A DNA stretch of 64,000 nt. It comes from Darksidea phi (Eukaryota; Ascomycota; Dothideomycetes; Pleosporales; Lentitheciaceae). The notes below the pieces were generated by a model. That model worked only from the letters and a program-made list of their open reading frames with translations. It made no database searches and was not told where the DNA came from. Made by a program: the position numbers and the translations under genes. Positions 9,355 to 21,400 of this stretch are shown here, piece by piece. Position 1 is the stretch's first letter; each line of letters opens with the position of its first letter. The DNA lies in contig JASJFT010000005.1 of the NCBI GenBank assembly GCA_030770425.1, positions 548,462 through 612,461 on the forward strand, written 5' to 3'.

Positions 9355-11956
9355 GTGCACCCAAAATGGAGATAGAAGCCTTCCCTCTCGCCATGTTCTC
9401 CGGAATCAGGTGAAGTGAGGAGGTGGCGTTCGCGGATATAGAGGTAGTCAAATGAACCCGAAAATAAAATATCAATTGTATCCGGTTCCCTCGCTTTGCA
9501 CCAACCAGAACACAAAAGGGAGATGATTTAATGAGCCACAGCCATCTACGCCTTTCCTAACCGTACAGACTTGGATCTACATCCAGCACTCTGTGTCCCA
9601 TCGCACCGTTCCTGAAGCGAGTCTCGCGCCGTCGTAACTCGTCCCCTCTTCTATATACAGTACTCGGTTCAAGAACCTCTCGAATCCGCTCCATGTCTAT
9701 TGATAGTATTGATTTACGTGTTGACCGAAGTGAACATAGCGAGTGCTAGGACTCGTTTCAGTAACCCCTCGAATATATTTTCCATATCTTGAGCCCAGCG
9801 GGCATCGTATAGCCCGTCCGTCCGTTTCCATATAGGATAGATAGAAAGCAGAATAGAAACGACGATAATCTCCTCCAGACAATGCTCAGTATCGAGGTAA
9901 GTCAGTATCGAGGTAAGTCTAGGAAGACGTAAGATTGAGGAACCCTACTTACTACAGTAGATGGGAAACGCCCATTCAGACTCTAGTAAAATAAAACAAA
10001 AAGAAAAAGGTAAGTCGACAACGAAGCAATCACCGCAGAATATAGGAAAATGGCAAACTTTCTATAATTACCCGAGTGTTTCGTTTAGTGTAGAAGCCGT
10101 GAGCAAGAGCAAGAGCAACCAACTCCCAAGGTGTGAAAAATAAATAGGGCTCCCTACGAAAGCGAGCACGTTTCATTCACAGTCTCGTCTCATGCCATGA
10201 TTTCGCTGCGCGGGGAGACTACAGAGTTAGCGTACGACAGAGGTTGGGAAAACCCAGATGATCCCTGTCACGACTACGAGATCGCCTAGTGTAGGCATAC
10301 AGATTTAACACTGCTGCTGATAAATGCATTTTTATTAGGTGTGCGATAGACTGCCTTTCCTTGGAGAGGGATACACTCGATTTCCCATTCGGGAGATGTA
10401 TGGATTCGCAGTAATCCTAATGGAGAGGAGGGCACTGCTCATGTGAGTTGAATAGCTATGCTCTGTGCTTTTATTCTTTGGTTTTGCTATGCTGGAGGTC
10501 ATCGATGGCTACACCACTGCAAGTACTGGATATGGGCCTCTGGAAGGACTACCACATTTGTCATTGGCATGACCACTTCGTCTCCTAGAGCGTAGCTATC
10601 CCGTTCCCGCCCTTCAGATACACCCGTCAAAGTAATTTTATTCCCACATCTTGTCTATACTATCTGTTTTCTACAAGCCATGAATTGAGTTTGGTTATCA
10701 AATCTTACACCTCTTTGCTCGGCTGCGGTTCCTCCGAGTGTTTCGGCATCGGGAAGCGGAAAGGAGCTTGAAGCTGAGGGAATGATGTGTAACGTGTCGG
10801 GATTCCTGGGTCGCAAGCTGGTTCCTAATCTTTAGATCTAGCGTGAGTGAGTATCGAACTTTACACACGTCTTTGACAGCGTTGGTCTAGATGCAGATGT
10901 GATTTCGCTGCTGGCTAGTGGGGCGCTCCGAGTAGCTTTGCTTGGTGGGGGTATGTCATGTGCCACGGTTTACGCATAGATATCCTTCCAATCCCCCGAG
11001 CCGCAGTTGGCCAAGTGTCATTTCGAGAACAGCTTTGAGTGCCTCCTAGTGCCGCGACGGGTCACCGCCGCCAGCAGTATAGGCTTTGGTTTCGATCACG
11101 GTAGCGCTGCGCTTGACAGGAAGCTTTTGATAGCCGACGACTTTTATTTGGGCGGCGACGATGTAATGCACCCTTACCTTCAGGCTCTACTTATATTTGC
11201 GAAACGGAAACAGGCCCAGCCACCAGTTTAGGATGATAAGGATGACGCCAAAGAGAAGAGCGATGATATGTAGTGTATAAACGAGATGGCGGGACAACAG
11301 TGTCACCTGCTTCTGCAGTAACGGAGTAGTGTCTCTTTTCGGGGCTGCAAACTTGCGAGGCTCAAGAGTTTCATGATCCAAGGATAACCTTGGCTGTCAA
11401 CCAAGCTTGACAAAAACCTTTCGAGCGGATGTCTCCTACCAACCATCTTTCAAAGTATTGCTCATAGGACGGGAGGAGTTAAGAGTGCTGACGTACGAAA
11501 ATTGGTTCGAAATAGGGTGCTTTGGATAAAGGACGCCTTGCTTGAGAGCAAACATCAATTAAAGGCTCGCGTCATTGTCAGGTGGCGTGGAGTGAGCCAT
11601 ATGAGATTCTGACATGGAATGTCGTCCGCAATATCGACGTGGGGGTGATTACTCGATAGATGCTCAACGCCTTCACGAATACCGGGTGGGTTTTGCAGCA
11701 GTGCGCCAAAGACAGTAAATCCTTGGCATCGGCCAGCTTGCATTCGGTGGGCTCCCCCATGTGGAGAGCCGCATATGCATCTCTATTAGTCGGATACAGC
11801 CACCGACGCAATGTGAGAAAAAGAAAACAGACTTTCAACGTCTATGTCCCGCCCAAATTTTGACTACCTTGTTGTATGCATTATGACAAAAGAAAAACGG
11901 CCGCCCGAAATGGGAATGTCTTCGTGTATCGCAGAGCCGCCCGCCCAGCACGCCAA
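9355..11956. other. 2.6 kb intergenic stretch
   Basis: No gene could be supported here. Weak candidates: 9961-10143 (a Lys/Ser-rich 60 codon frame) and 11187-11381 on the minus strand, a 64 codon frame with one strongly hydrophobic segment (IIALLFGVILIILNWWLGLF) that would make a single membrane helix but has no known relatives. A short direct repeat (GTCAGTATCGAGGTAAGTC-like) occurs twice near 9888-9920. Composition is normal. Confidence 0.45.
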
Positions 11957-12533
11957 CTATCGCTTCATGGTACACCGGTCCAAGGCATCGAGGAGCTCCG
12001 GTCGATCGGCCAGTGCCTGTTTCGCCTGCGGATACGTGAACCACTGCCGCGACCGTTTGTGCATCTCGGGCCACTGGGCCTCCTGCTTCTCCACCTGGGC
12101 CTCGAAGAAGTGGTACGAGGCTTTGGGGGCCTGGGTGGTGAGCTGGTCTGGTTTCCGCCGCTCGGGGATGAGGCCAAGGTCGTAGTTGATTTTGCATATT
12201 ATACCGGCCTCCTCCCAGGCCTCGCGCTTGGCCGCATCTTGGGCCGTGGCTTCGTCCGTCTCCCAGCCGCCCTTCGGGAGCACCCAGCCGCCGCGCCGGG
12301 TCGACTGGATGAGGAGCACGTAGTACTTGTCGGAAGAGAGCGGGACGACGCCCGCTACCAGGCGCTCGCCCTGGGGGCCGTATCCTGAACAGGGGTCAGC
12401 GGCAAGAAAATTTTGCGGAGGCAGTGTGTGCAGGAAGACAGCAGGAAGGCGGGCATTGTAGCTCCGTCATGTACTTACGCTGGTTGACGCGGCCGGTGCG
12501 GGACTGCATGGAGAGATGCTGTGAGGCGGCCAT
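11957..12533 (-). CDS. Nudix hydrolase, diphosphoinositol polyphosphate phosphohydrolase type
   Basis: Two exons, complement of 12479-12533 and 11957-12384, give 160 aa with a phase-1 GTAAGT...CAG intron. Residues 19-32 (RYGPQGERLVAGVV) lead into the Nudix fold. The Nudix box runs from G57 through E63, then R72-E73 and EEAGI (76-80), with eight rather than seven residues between E63 and R72. The flanking VLPKGGWETDE is the form seen in the Ddp1/Aps1 group, which hydrolyses inositol pyrophosphates and diadenosine polyphosphates. Length matches these small single-domain enzymes, and a cytosolic or nuclear location is expected. The gene is divergent from ATE1, with 1.1 kb between the start codons. 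Confidence 0.9.
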
Positions 12534-13657
12534 GGTCGCGGAGGTACCTCGAAGCAGGGCGGAGGGGCGGAAAGGCGACAGCAGCACGGTGCGTGGGCTC
12601 AGGGCGGCAATTGAGCAGACGGCAGGCCAAGGAGAGCCCGGATCGAGGTAGGTGCGAGCAGAGGAAATGCAGCCGAGCAAGAGGCGGCTTGGGCTTGTTG
12701 GGGAGTGTTGAGCTTGGTACCACGGAGCAGAGTGTGGGTAAGTGCGGATGGCTGCGCTCAGTCCCGCGGGGGACGGGGCTGAGGATGCTGGAGAGACCTG
12801 CGCAGAGAGAAGAGGGTGGACATCGTGGATTGTGTAGGTGGTTTAGGGTTTTAGAGGACACGGTCAGGGTGCGTAGGCAAAAAATGTGGGAGACTAGGAC
12901 GCCGCGGCTGGCCCACGACCGCAGCGTCACTCGAGCTTCCACCCGACTGGCGCGCCGGCCGCCAAGGGGCTGCGACCATCGGGCTGGGGGCAGGGGGGCC
13001 TGCTACAGTATATACGGGCGTATGCTGCAGCAGAGGCAGCAGCAGCGCGCGCAAGCACGCAAGCACGCAAGCAAACAGCAAGCAAGCAGCAGGCAAGCAG
13101 AGCGCAGCGCCCGAGTGCAGTGCGCCCGTGTGTGGGCCGGCCTGCTCGCACCGGCGCCAGACGAGGAGCACGATGCGGCGAGGCACGCGAGACTGCACGG
13201 CGCTGCAGTCGAATGACGTGGGTGCAGCAGAGGGCCATGGGTATTTGAGCGCCGCCGTCGCCCAGTAGCAAGGCCATGCTCGCCCCCGTGAAGGCGCAGA
13301 TCAGATATCTGGAGCGCTGCGGGCTGCGGGCTGCGAGCTGCGAGCTGCGAGCGAGTTCCTGACCCGAGCCGACCACCGCAGACCGACCACCGCAGACCAC
13401 CGCAGACCGCTGCATCGCCATCTCCGCCGCCCCAGGACTGTCATTCTCCGCTGTCAGAGCCCCCCAGCGCCAACCCCCAGCGTCAAGTGGCTCCATAGCA
13501 CACCGGCAACCCGCTCGCATTACTCCATCCCAACGGCCCTCGCCATCGCTCCACCCACTCTCCGCTGCCGTCGTCGTCGAGACAGGCCGCTCCGCTCAGG
13601 CTGCCCCCACCCGTCCTACGCTTGTCCTACGCTTGCTCCCACGCTTATGCTGCTCCC
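12534..13657. promoter_or_regulatory. Shared upstream region of Nudix gene and ATE1
   Basis: The two genes are transcribed away from this GC-rich stretch, so it must hold both promoters. It is full of low-complexity DNA: GCAAGCAC-type repeats near 13050-13100, GCTGCGG/GCTGCGA heptamers near 13313-13350, and an ACCGACCACCGCAG repeat near 13368-13412. Long open frames cover it on both strands (12521-13216 plus, 12927-13520 minus), but their Arg/Ala/Ser content follows from the GC-rich repeats and shows no domain. No TATA box is evident. Confidence 0.5.
13028..13100. repeat. Low-complexity GCAAGCA/GCAGCA tract
   Basis: A run of CAGCAG and GCAAGCAC/GCAAGCAA units, imperfect and purine biased. 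It is probably a slipped-strand simple repeat in the divergent promoter region. Confidence 0.7.
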
Positions 13658-15751
13658 ATGCAGTCCCTTGTGACGCCCTTCGGTGCGTTTTGCTCCAACC
13701 ATCTGGCTCGCCTGGCCCGCGTGCCTGTATGGCTGGATCAGGAGTAGCCTTGCCGTGGCTCGCGCCCGCGCTCGCTGCCCCGATTCATGCCTCTCTGACC
13801 AGCGCTGATGTTTGACTCCAGGCTACAGCGCCGAAAGCTGCGGGTACTGCAAAGATGGCTCAACGGGCCGCCGCACTCCCAATTCCCGTAAGTCGATTCT
13901 CCGTTGGGCGTCTGCGCGTGCATGCGTCGGTTGCAGCACGGTGGTGGGCGACACCCACGGCAGCTGTGTCCTACGGGTTGCCCGTTCCAGACGCGACGAC
14001 GCTCCGTTGATGTTCTGTTAAGGTTGTGCCCATTCACGTGCTGCACCCGCATTTCCCCGCACGTGCATGAGCCCTGCTCCGAACCTGGGAGCATCGCGAC
14101 GCCAAGCACCATGTCGGATATGACGCCCAGAACCCCAACCGCGAGGCCGTCGTCATCAACATGATACCAGCCCGGAGCTGCTTCCGACGTGCACTCGTCC
14201 TGGCGTAGCCGCCTGTCGCGCGGCGAACTTGTCGCTGACCTCGTCGCTGACCTCGTCGCTGACCTCGTCGCTGACCTCGTTACATAATCAGGTGCCAGCT
14301 ACTACTTTTCCTCCAACGCCTTGACCGTCGACGCGTACCAGGTCTTGGTCGATCGAGGTTGGAGACGGTAAGCCCAGTCCATCTGCACGACATCCTGCGG
14401 GAGCCTCTTTGCTGATCGGCAGATCCGGCACCGTCTTCTACAAGCCCGACGTGCTGCGGCACTGCTGCCCCCACTACACGATTCGGTGAGTGCCGTCTAG
14501 AAATGGCCTGCCTGACTCGTCTGATCGCGGGCTAGCCTGCCCGTAGCCTCCTTCGCACCCATCAAGGATCATAGGCGGTCAATCAACCGGTGGAACACAT
14601 TCATCCTCGGGGACGAGTACATCAAGGCGGCGGCACGCCTGCACCCAAAGTCCAAGGAGTCAGTGAAGCCTCTCCACCCCCGTTTGCACCCAATCTAAAC
14701 CGGCCCAGGGAGAAGAAGCGCCAGCGAAACACTTTCGACTTCGTCAGCGCGGTCCACGAGAGCGAGTATGCAAACATCAAGCGACCGCCGGAACCGGCGC
14801 ATCGGTTCGAGGTGACACTCGAGCCCGACCAGTTCACCAAAGAAAAGTACGAGCTGTTCCACAACTACCAGCAGCATGTGCACCACGAGAAACCTTCAGA
14901 GATCTCCGAAAATAGCTTCAGACGATTTCTATGTGACTCACCACTGCATCGAGAGACGGCACAAGTGAGCGGCAAGACGCAACAACTCGGCTCCTACCAT
15001 CAATGCTATCGACTTGACGGCCGTCTCATCGCCATGGGTGTACTGGACCTCCTCCCCCACTGCGTGAGTGGCGTTTACTTCCTGTACCACTCCGACTTTG
15101 AACGGTACAACTTTGGCAAGATGAGCGCCGTCCGGGAGGCCGCCTTAGCCCTGGAAGAGGGATATCAATACTACTACATGGGCTTCTACATACACTCATG
15201 CGCCAAGATGCGGTACAAGGGCGAGTACCGGCCTCAGCATGTGCTAGATCCGGAGACATACGAATGGAGTCCTTTGGATGGCGAGCTTCGGACCTTGCTC
15301 GACAAGAAGCGTTACGTCTCGTTGTCGCGGGAACGCCGAAGGCGAGAAGCGATGGCGTCGTCCGGGAGTGGGGTGGAGTCGACGGATGGAGAAACAGAGC
15401 AAGACGACTATTCCGATTATCCGATGCCGACTGCTGCCGAAGCCGGCGACGCCGTTGAAAACGGAATGTCGCTTTTTGATCTGAAGGTACCCGGCATCAT
15501 GACAGCGGAAGAGCTGGAGCAGGATTATCCGCTTGACCAGCAGCGCCTCACCGCCAGGGGCCGCCTGTTCGAGGCCGAGGTAAGCTAGCAACCCTTGCCT
15601 AGCCCAGTTCTCGACTGACTGGTACAAGGATCTCATGGCCTGGGAAAGCGGCGACATCAGAGATCCCACATCTCTCAAAGGTGTCGTTGCGGAGCTAGTG
15701 GCTTGTGTGGGGCCAGAGGTCGCGGAGCAGGTCGTGATCGCTTTCTCATGA
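13658..15751 (+). CDS. ATE1: Arginyl-tRNA--protein transferase (N-degron pathway)
   Basis: Seven exons splice in frame: 13658-13682, 13822-13887, 14292-14367, 14423-14485, 14536-14658, 14709-15579 and 15629-15751, total 448 aa. Exon 1 is only 25 nt (MQSLVTPF plus one base). The product carries the ATE1 N-terminal cysteines C15 and C18 (SCGYC) and C70-C71 (HCCPHY), the helix YYFSSNALTVDAYQVLVDRGWRRSG split by an intron, and INRWN. The C-terminal GNAT-like fold has YHQCYRLDGRLIAMGVLDLLP, VYFLYHSDFERYNFGK and YYMGFYIHSCAKMRYKG. The enzyme transfers Arg to N-terminal Asp, Glu or oxidised Cys, marking proteins for ubiquitin ligase UBR1. Intron 2 is long (404 bp) and holds a 12 bp tandem repeat; the others are 49-139 bp. 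Start choice rests on the conserved VTPFGYS junction. Confidence 0.95.
14231..14278 (+). repeat. 12 bp minisatellite in ATE1 intron 2
   Basis: Four perfect head-to-tail copies of GTCGCTGACCTC, placed 14-61 bp before the 3' splice site of intron 2. Copy number is likely to vary between isolates. Confidence 0.9.
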
Positions 15752-16101
15752 AGTCGCAGATCTGCAGAGGGCTGGGACTTTACCATGGAGCAGAAACGGC
15801 CGCATAGCTGATATACGAGTCCGTCCGAGTATCGCTCCTCTACTCTATTAGTAATCCGACCGGTCCCGAAGTATCACTCATCTACTTTCCAATCATCTGA
15901 CCGTGATTTACGATTACTTATATATGGAGCAGGTCATGCACAAGTGTTGCGAGACCCGGCCGCTCTTTGCGTTCCATCCAATGCTCAGCGGGTGGCAGAA
16001 CGTTGAGGCACTCGGCTAATTTGGGAATAGAGCGCCAAGCCACCCGCCCACCTTAAACATCTCGATTGTTCGCTCTGGCTCCGCAACTTCAACACTCAAC
16101 A
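15752..16101. other. Intergenic between ATE1 and TSC13
   Basis: 350 bp between tandem genes, holding the ATE1 3' end and the TSC13 promoter. A TTATATATGG stretch near 15918-15927 is the only TATA-like element seen. Confidence 0.4.
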
Positions 16102-17117
16102 ATGGCTACGTCCGCCCTCACGCTCGTGGTGCGCCCTCGCGGTTCGTAAAATGTTCTGGATTCCAATTCTTCATAACTGATGTATATGCAGGCCGTCCGA
16201 TTGAAAACCTGCCAGAAACCATCACCGTCGGCTCTGAGGCCTCTACTTCGCAGGTCTTCCACGAGATTGCTCGCACGTCAAAATTCTCAATTCATCGCCT
16301 GAGAATCACCAAGGGTAGTGATGGAACACCAATCCCCAACACTCGCGACGTGACCGTCCACCAAACTGGTCTCAGGAACAAGAGTGCAATAGATGTGAAA
16401 GACCTCGGCATGTCATAAGCCACCCGTGCGAGTACACGTCTAACAATCCATACAGGACCACAGATCTCCTGGCGTACCGTGTTCATCGTCGAATACCTCG
16501 GTCCCCTCCTCATCCACCCGCTCATGTACTTCGCTCGACCCCTCCTCTACGGCACCTCTGAGCCTGCATCCGAGCTCCAGAAGCTCACCCTCATAATGTG
16601 CGTGCTACACTTCGCGAAGCGCGAATACGAGACTATGTTTGTGCACCGCTTCTCTGCCGCCACCATGCCCGTGCGAAACATATTCAAGAACAGCACCCAC
16701 TACTGGCTTCTATCCGGAGTCAACCTAGCCTACTGGTCGTACGCGCCTTGGTCGCCCACAGCACGTCCTTCCAACCCGCTGATCACCTACCTCGGCATCG
16801 CGCTCTTCGTCATCGGTGAGCTAGGCAACCTCTACACGCACTACGTGCTCAAGAACTTGCGTCGCCCCGGAACCACCGATCGCGGCATTCCCCACGGCTT
16901 TGGCTTCAACTTAGTCACCTGCCCGAACTACATGTTTGAGTGTATGGCTTGGATTGGCGTCGGACTAGTCAACTGGAGCTTGAGCACGGTCGTGTTCTTC
17001 GTTGCGGCCGCTGGGCAAATGGGTCTCTGGGCCAAGAAGAAGGAGCGGAGGTATCGCCAGGAGTTCGGCGACAAGTACAAGAAGAAGCGATACGCTATGT
17101 TACCTGGAATTTACTAG
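16102..17117 (+). CDS. TSC13: Very-long-chain enoyl-CoA reductase
   Basis: Three exons, 16102-16141, 16192-16407 and 16456-17117, encode 305 aa, the family's usual size. The N-terminal third is a ubiquitin-like region (LTLVVRPRGRPIENLPETI). From DLGPQISWRTVFIVEYLGPLL onward it is the multi-pass steroid-5-alpha-reductase-like domain with FAKREYETMFVHRFS, MPVRNIFKNSTHYW, and a C-terminal GIPHGFGFNLVTCPNYMFE block. It catalyses the last step of very-long-chain fatty acid elongation in the ER, reducing trans-2-enoyl-CoA with NADPH. Intron 1 uses GTTCGT. Intron 2 starts with GC (GCATGT...ACAG), a GC-AG intron: no GT donor nearby keeps the conserved DLGPQ junction in frame. Confidence 0.95.
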
Positions 17118-18477
17118 GCTCAAGTGGGTACCTGTGTGGCACAGTTGCGCACAGTTCTCTCATGCGCAATAGCTGATCGGAAGAGTGGAGGGTCGATGTG
17201 AGTGGTGATGTGTAGGACTTAGGTTAGGGTCGAGGTCACGCCGCGAGGGTGCACAAGGCTGTAATGCATGCGGTTACCCTAGGCTGCTCCACTATCATGC
17301 CTCCGCCATGTTTCAGTGGGACACCCGGCGGGTACCTGAAGCGGACGTTGTAAGCAGCTTATGCAGTAGTTCGGTGGGACAAGGCTGCCACCACCAATGT
17401 TCAGATATTGAAGGCGCTCCGATCACCGTGTTTCCGTAATTTGCATCAAGCTGGAGTTGCATGGGGCGTGAGCATGCGACCCTGTTTGCGCGCAGCATCA
17501 CGCCACATCATTACGTGGACTAGAAGGCTGTCATCACCTGCATGCGATCTTCTTCCCCTTTCCGTGCGTTCGCCTACTTCAAGGCATTCCCAGGCTGCCA
17601 TCGACGTATCTCATGTAAGGCTCAGATTGGCCGGATTCGTCCCCGCGGTCTATCAAAATGACTCGATGCGGCATAGGTTTTGCGGGAAGTCCGGCTGACA
17701 ATTGCGGCACAGTGCTTGCCTTTTCTCGAGATAGGCCAATCTCTGACATTTGATTGGTCGGCAGGGGAGTAATGACGGGCCGAGGCGCTGTGAGATGCAA
17801 CGGTGGGGGACCCTTTCAGCTCGATGTTGCGACGAACGAGCTGAGGGCGGAATGCTATCGTCGATGAAAAAACTTGGTGTTCAGCCGCAGTTACACAGAG
17901 CTTTTCATATTTAAGATGTTGCCGTGTGTCTGGCAGACGTTTTCCTGCTCGTCTAACCTAGACGGATCGACAACCGGGAACCCCCCCTCGTGTTTCTGCA
18001 CAAGTTACCGAGTGCGAGTTTATTTTTATACACCAGCCTTGCCAACACCCACCGTAACCTGATATTGTTAACGGGATAGTTTGTAGAGAAGTTACTAGTG
18101 AGGAAGATAGCTAGGGGCGTTTGTATTAGCTTTGGGCGATTGCCGAGAGTTGGAATCCGCGATATCTCTGATTGCGGGGTTTAAATCCATGTAAGTCTTT
18201 GTGAACGTACTTCTGCTTACCTTTCTTTTATTTCCGTTTCCCTTATATCCGTTTCCATGGTCAATCGCGTTTGTGTCGTTATAATTGTCCTACTTATCTC
18301 CGTTACCTCTTGTTTCATCCGCCGCTCCCTACAGTTCTAGGAAGCGGTGAATCTCAAGAGCCACTTCCATTCCGTCATACATAGTTCTGTATCTCTTGCC
18401 CAATCTTTCGGCGGATAGCGGGTTCTTTCTTGCGTCTCATGGTCCCAATTGACAACACTCTCCAGTAAACGCCCACC
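17118..18477. other. 1.36 kb upstream region of ppo
   Basis: No gene seen. Small frames (17408-17698, 17579-17800 minus) lack motifs. The stretch holds the 3' end of TSC13 and the ppo promoter; pyrimidine-rich runs (CTTTCTTTTATTTCC) near 18220-18290 suit a fungal core promoter about 200 bp before the start codon. Confidence 0.45.
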
Positions 18478-21400
18478 ATGGACGAGCCGACATGGAAAGA
18501 TCATGTCGACACACGGACTGGCCCGGAACCTCCAAGACCAGAAGCCATCTCCGAATTAGACAAGCTTAAGAAGACGCTCGGCGGTCCATTCAGATTGCTA
18601 GGTAGCCTGATCGATGCGTCCACGGCAGCAGTTCCAAACCAGACCGGAGATGGCTCCAAACTCCCGCCCGAGGATAAGAACGCTCTGTACAAGCGGATCG
18701 AAGGCGATTTGAAAGACATGGCTCATCTCGGAGTGTCGGATGTCAAGACGTTGATCGAACTCGGGGCGGCAAAGTTGTCGGGTGAGCCCGTGAACGATAA
18801 GGAGTATCTCATGGAGGGCATGATCAGTACGGCATCGAAACTACCGGAAGACTCGACGCACGGGAAAACACTTACCAACCAGTTCATCACGCAACTCTGG
18901 AATGACCTTCAGCACCCGCCACTGTCGTATCTGGGTGCGAAGTATCAATATCGATCTGCAGATGGTTCCTTGAACAGCCTCGTTCACCCGCAGCTCGGAG
19001 CTGCAGGGACTCCTTATGCGAGAACGGTCAAGCCCGCTATGATGCAAACACCCGCTCTCCCCGATCCAGGCGTGGTCTTCGACAGCGTGATGACGAGGAA
19101 GCATGCGGATCCACACCCAAACCGCATATCGAGCGTGCTGTTCTACCTTGCCTCCGTCATCATCCACGACTGCTTCCGTACCGATCACAGAGACTACGCA
19201 AACTCGATGACGTCGTCGTATCTGGATCTTTCCCCGTTGTATGGCAGTAATCAGGACGAGCAGAATCGGATGAGGACATTTGTTGGGGGCAGATTGAAGC
19301 CGGATTGCTTCTCTGAAGTGAGGTTGCTATTTTTTCCGCCGGGCGTTGGGTGTCTGCTCATCATGTTCAACCGGTTCCACAATCATGTCGTGGAGAACCT
19401 CGCGCGTATCAACGAAGGGAATCGGTTTGCCAGGCCGACCGCACCATCGGGTGAAGAGGCGGATGAGAAGAAAAAGGAAGAGTACAAGGCAAAGCTTGCC
19501 AAGTACGACAATGACTTATTCCAGACAGGAAGACTAATTACTTGTGGCCTTTATGTCAACATCATCCTCATCGACTACGTCCGCACGATTCTGAATCTCA
19601 ACCGCACGGACAGCAACTGGCAGCTGAATCCGCGTGCGGAGATGAAGAATGTACCCGTGGGTGTCGGCAATCAAGTGTCAGCCGAGTTCAACTTGGTGTA
19701 CCGATGGCACTCGGCCATCTCCGACCGCGACGAGAAGTGGACTAAAGAGCTGTGGGAAGACCTTTTCGGCAAAGGTCGCGACCCAAAGACGGTCGAGGCA
19801 CGAGAGTTCCTCGGAAAGCTCAACGAGGTGTACAAGACGATAGAATTCGACCCCTCGAAGCGCAAATTCGCAGGCCTACAAAGAAACGAGGACGGCACGC
19901 TCCCCGACCAACCTCTCGTCGACATCCTCGTCTCCAGCATTGAAGACTGCGCCCACTCCTTTGGCCCGAACCGCGTCCCAGAGGTCATGCGTGCTATCGA
20001 GGTGCTTGGCATCGAGCAATCTCGCGCCTGGAATCTCTGCTCGCTCAACGAGTTCAGGAAGTACTTTGGTCTGGAACCGCATCGCTCCTTCGACGACATC
20101 ACTTCGGACAAGTACGTCGCAGAGCAACTGAAGCATCTCTACGACCATCCGGACAAAGTCGAAATCTACCCCGGCATCGTCGTCGAAGACGCAAAGGAGC
20201 CCATGTGCCCGGGCTCCGGCCTGGCGCCCTCATATACCGTTTCCCGCGCCGTTCTCTCCGATGCGGTCGCTTTGGTGCGCGGCGACAGATTCTACACGCT
20301 CGACTACAATCCCCGCACGTTGACCAACTGGGGCTACCGCACTGCTCACTACGATACGAGTGTTGATAATGGCTGCTCGTTCTACAAACTCTTCCTCAAC
20401 GCTTTCCCGCAGCACTTCAAGCAGAACAGCGTCTACGTGCACTATCCGCTTACCGTCCCCTCGGCCATGAAAGTAGCGCTCAAGGACTTGGGCAAGGACA
20501 AGTTGTATGACTTCGAGAAACCAGTCGTCCAGTCTACTCCGCATCCCGTGCGCGAATACAAGACCGCTGTCGAGGTGCTGAAGAACCAGGACCTGTTCAG
20601 GCCGACCTGGGGCCAAGCCGTCGAATCACTACCAGCTACGTCGATAAAAGACTGCCAGCTCACAGGCGACGCAGCACATGGTAAGATCTCACAGCTTGCC
20701 ATGTCAAAAGTGCTCTACATCGAAAACTGGCAACAAGAAGTTCGCGCCTTTTACACGTCCAAAACCCGCGAACTGCTCACGGAAAAAAGCCACAAGATCG
20801 CTTCTTTCAACCAGATCGACATCATCCGCGACGTCGGCAATCTCGCGTCCGTTCACTTCGCTTCCGAGCTCTTCATGCTGCCTCTCAAAACAGATGAGCG
20901 GCCCCGCGGCCTCTTCACCGAAGCAGATCTTCATCTCACCCTCTCCGCCATCGCCGCGCTAGTCTTCACAGACGTCCATCCCGCGCAGGGCTTCCCCCTC
21001 GAAGTCAAATCCCGTACGCCCACAAAGACGCTAGCGGGCCTCATCGAAGCAAACGTAAAGTCGATCGAAAAAGCGGGCATTCTATCCTCGGTCATGCAAG
21101 CCATCTGGCCCAAATCAGACGCATCAGCCACCCTAAAACCCTACGGTAAACACCTCATCCAGCGCCTGCTAGACACCGGCCTGGAGCCCGAGCAGCTAGT
21201 CTGGGGCCATATCCTCGGCACCGCAGCGGGTCTTGTCGCGGGTTTGGGACAATTGTTCGCGCAGATGATCGAGTACTTCGTCGTGGGCAACGGCCGGCAA
21301 TACTGGCCCAAGATCCAAGAAGTAGCCGAGCAGGACACTGAACACGCATACGAGCTGCTAGAGCGGTACGTCCTAGAAGCCACAAGGCTCCACGGCGAAG

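Noticed and set aside
11187..11381. Minus-strand 64-codon frame with one hydrophobic segment
   Set aside because: A single membrane-like run with no homology, splice partner or conserved start is not enough to call a gene.
12521..13216. 231-codon open frame on the plus strand, and 197-codon frame 12927-13520 on the minus strand
   Set aside because: They overlap each other and the Nudix exon 1, are dominated by Arg/Ala/Gln from GC-rich simple repeats, and have no motif.
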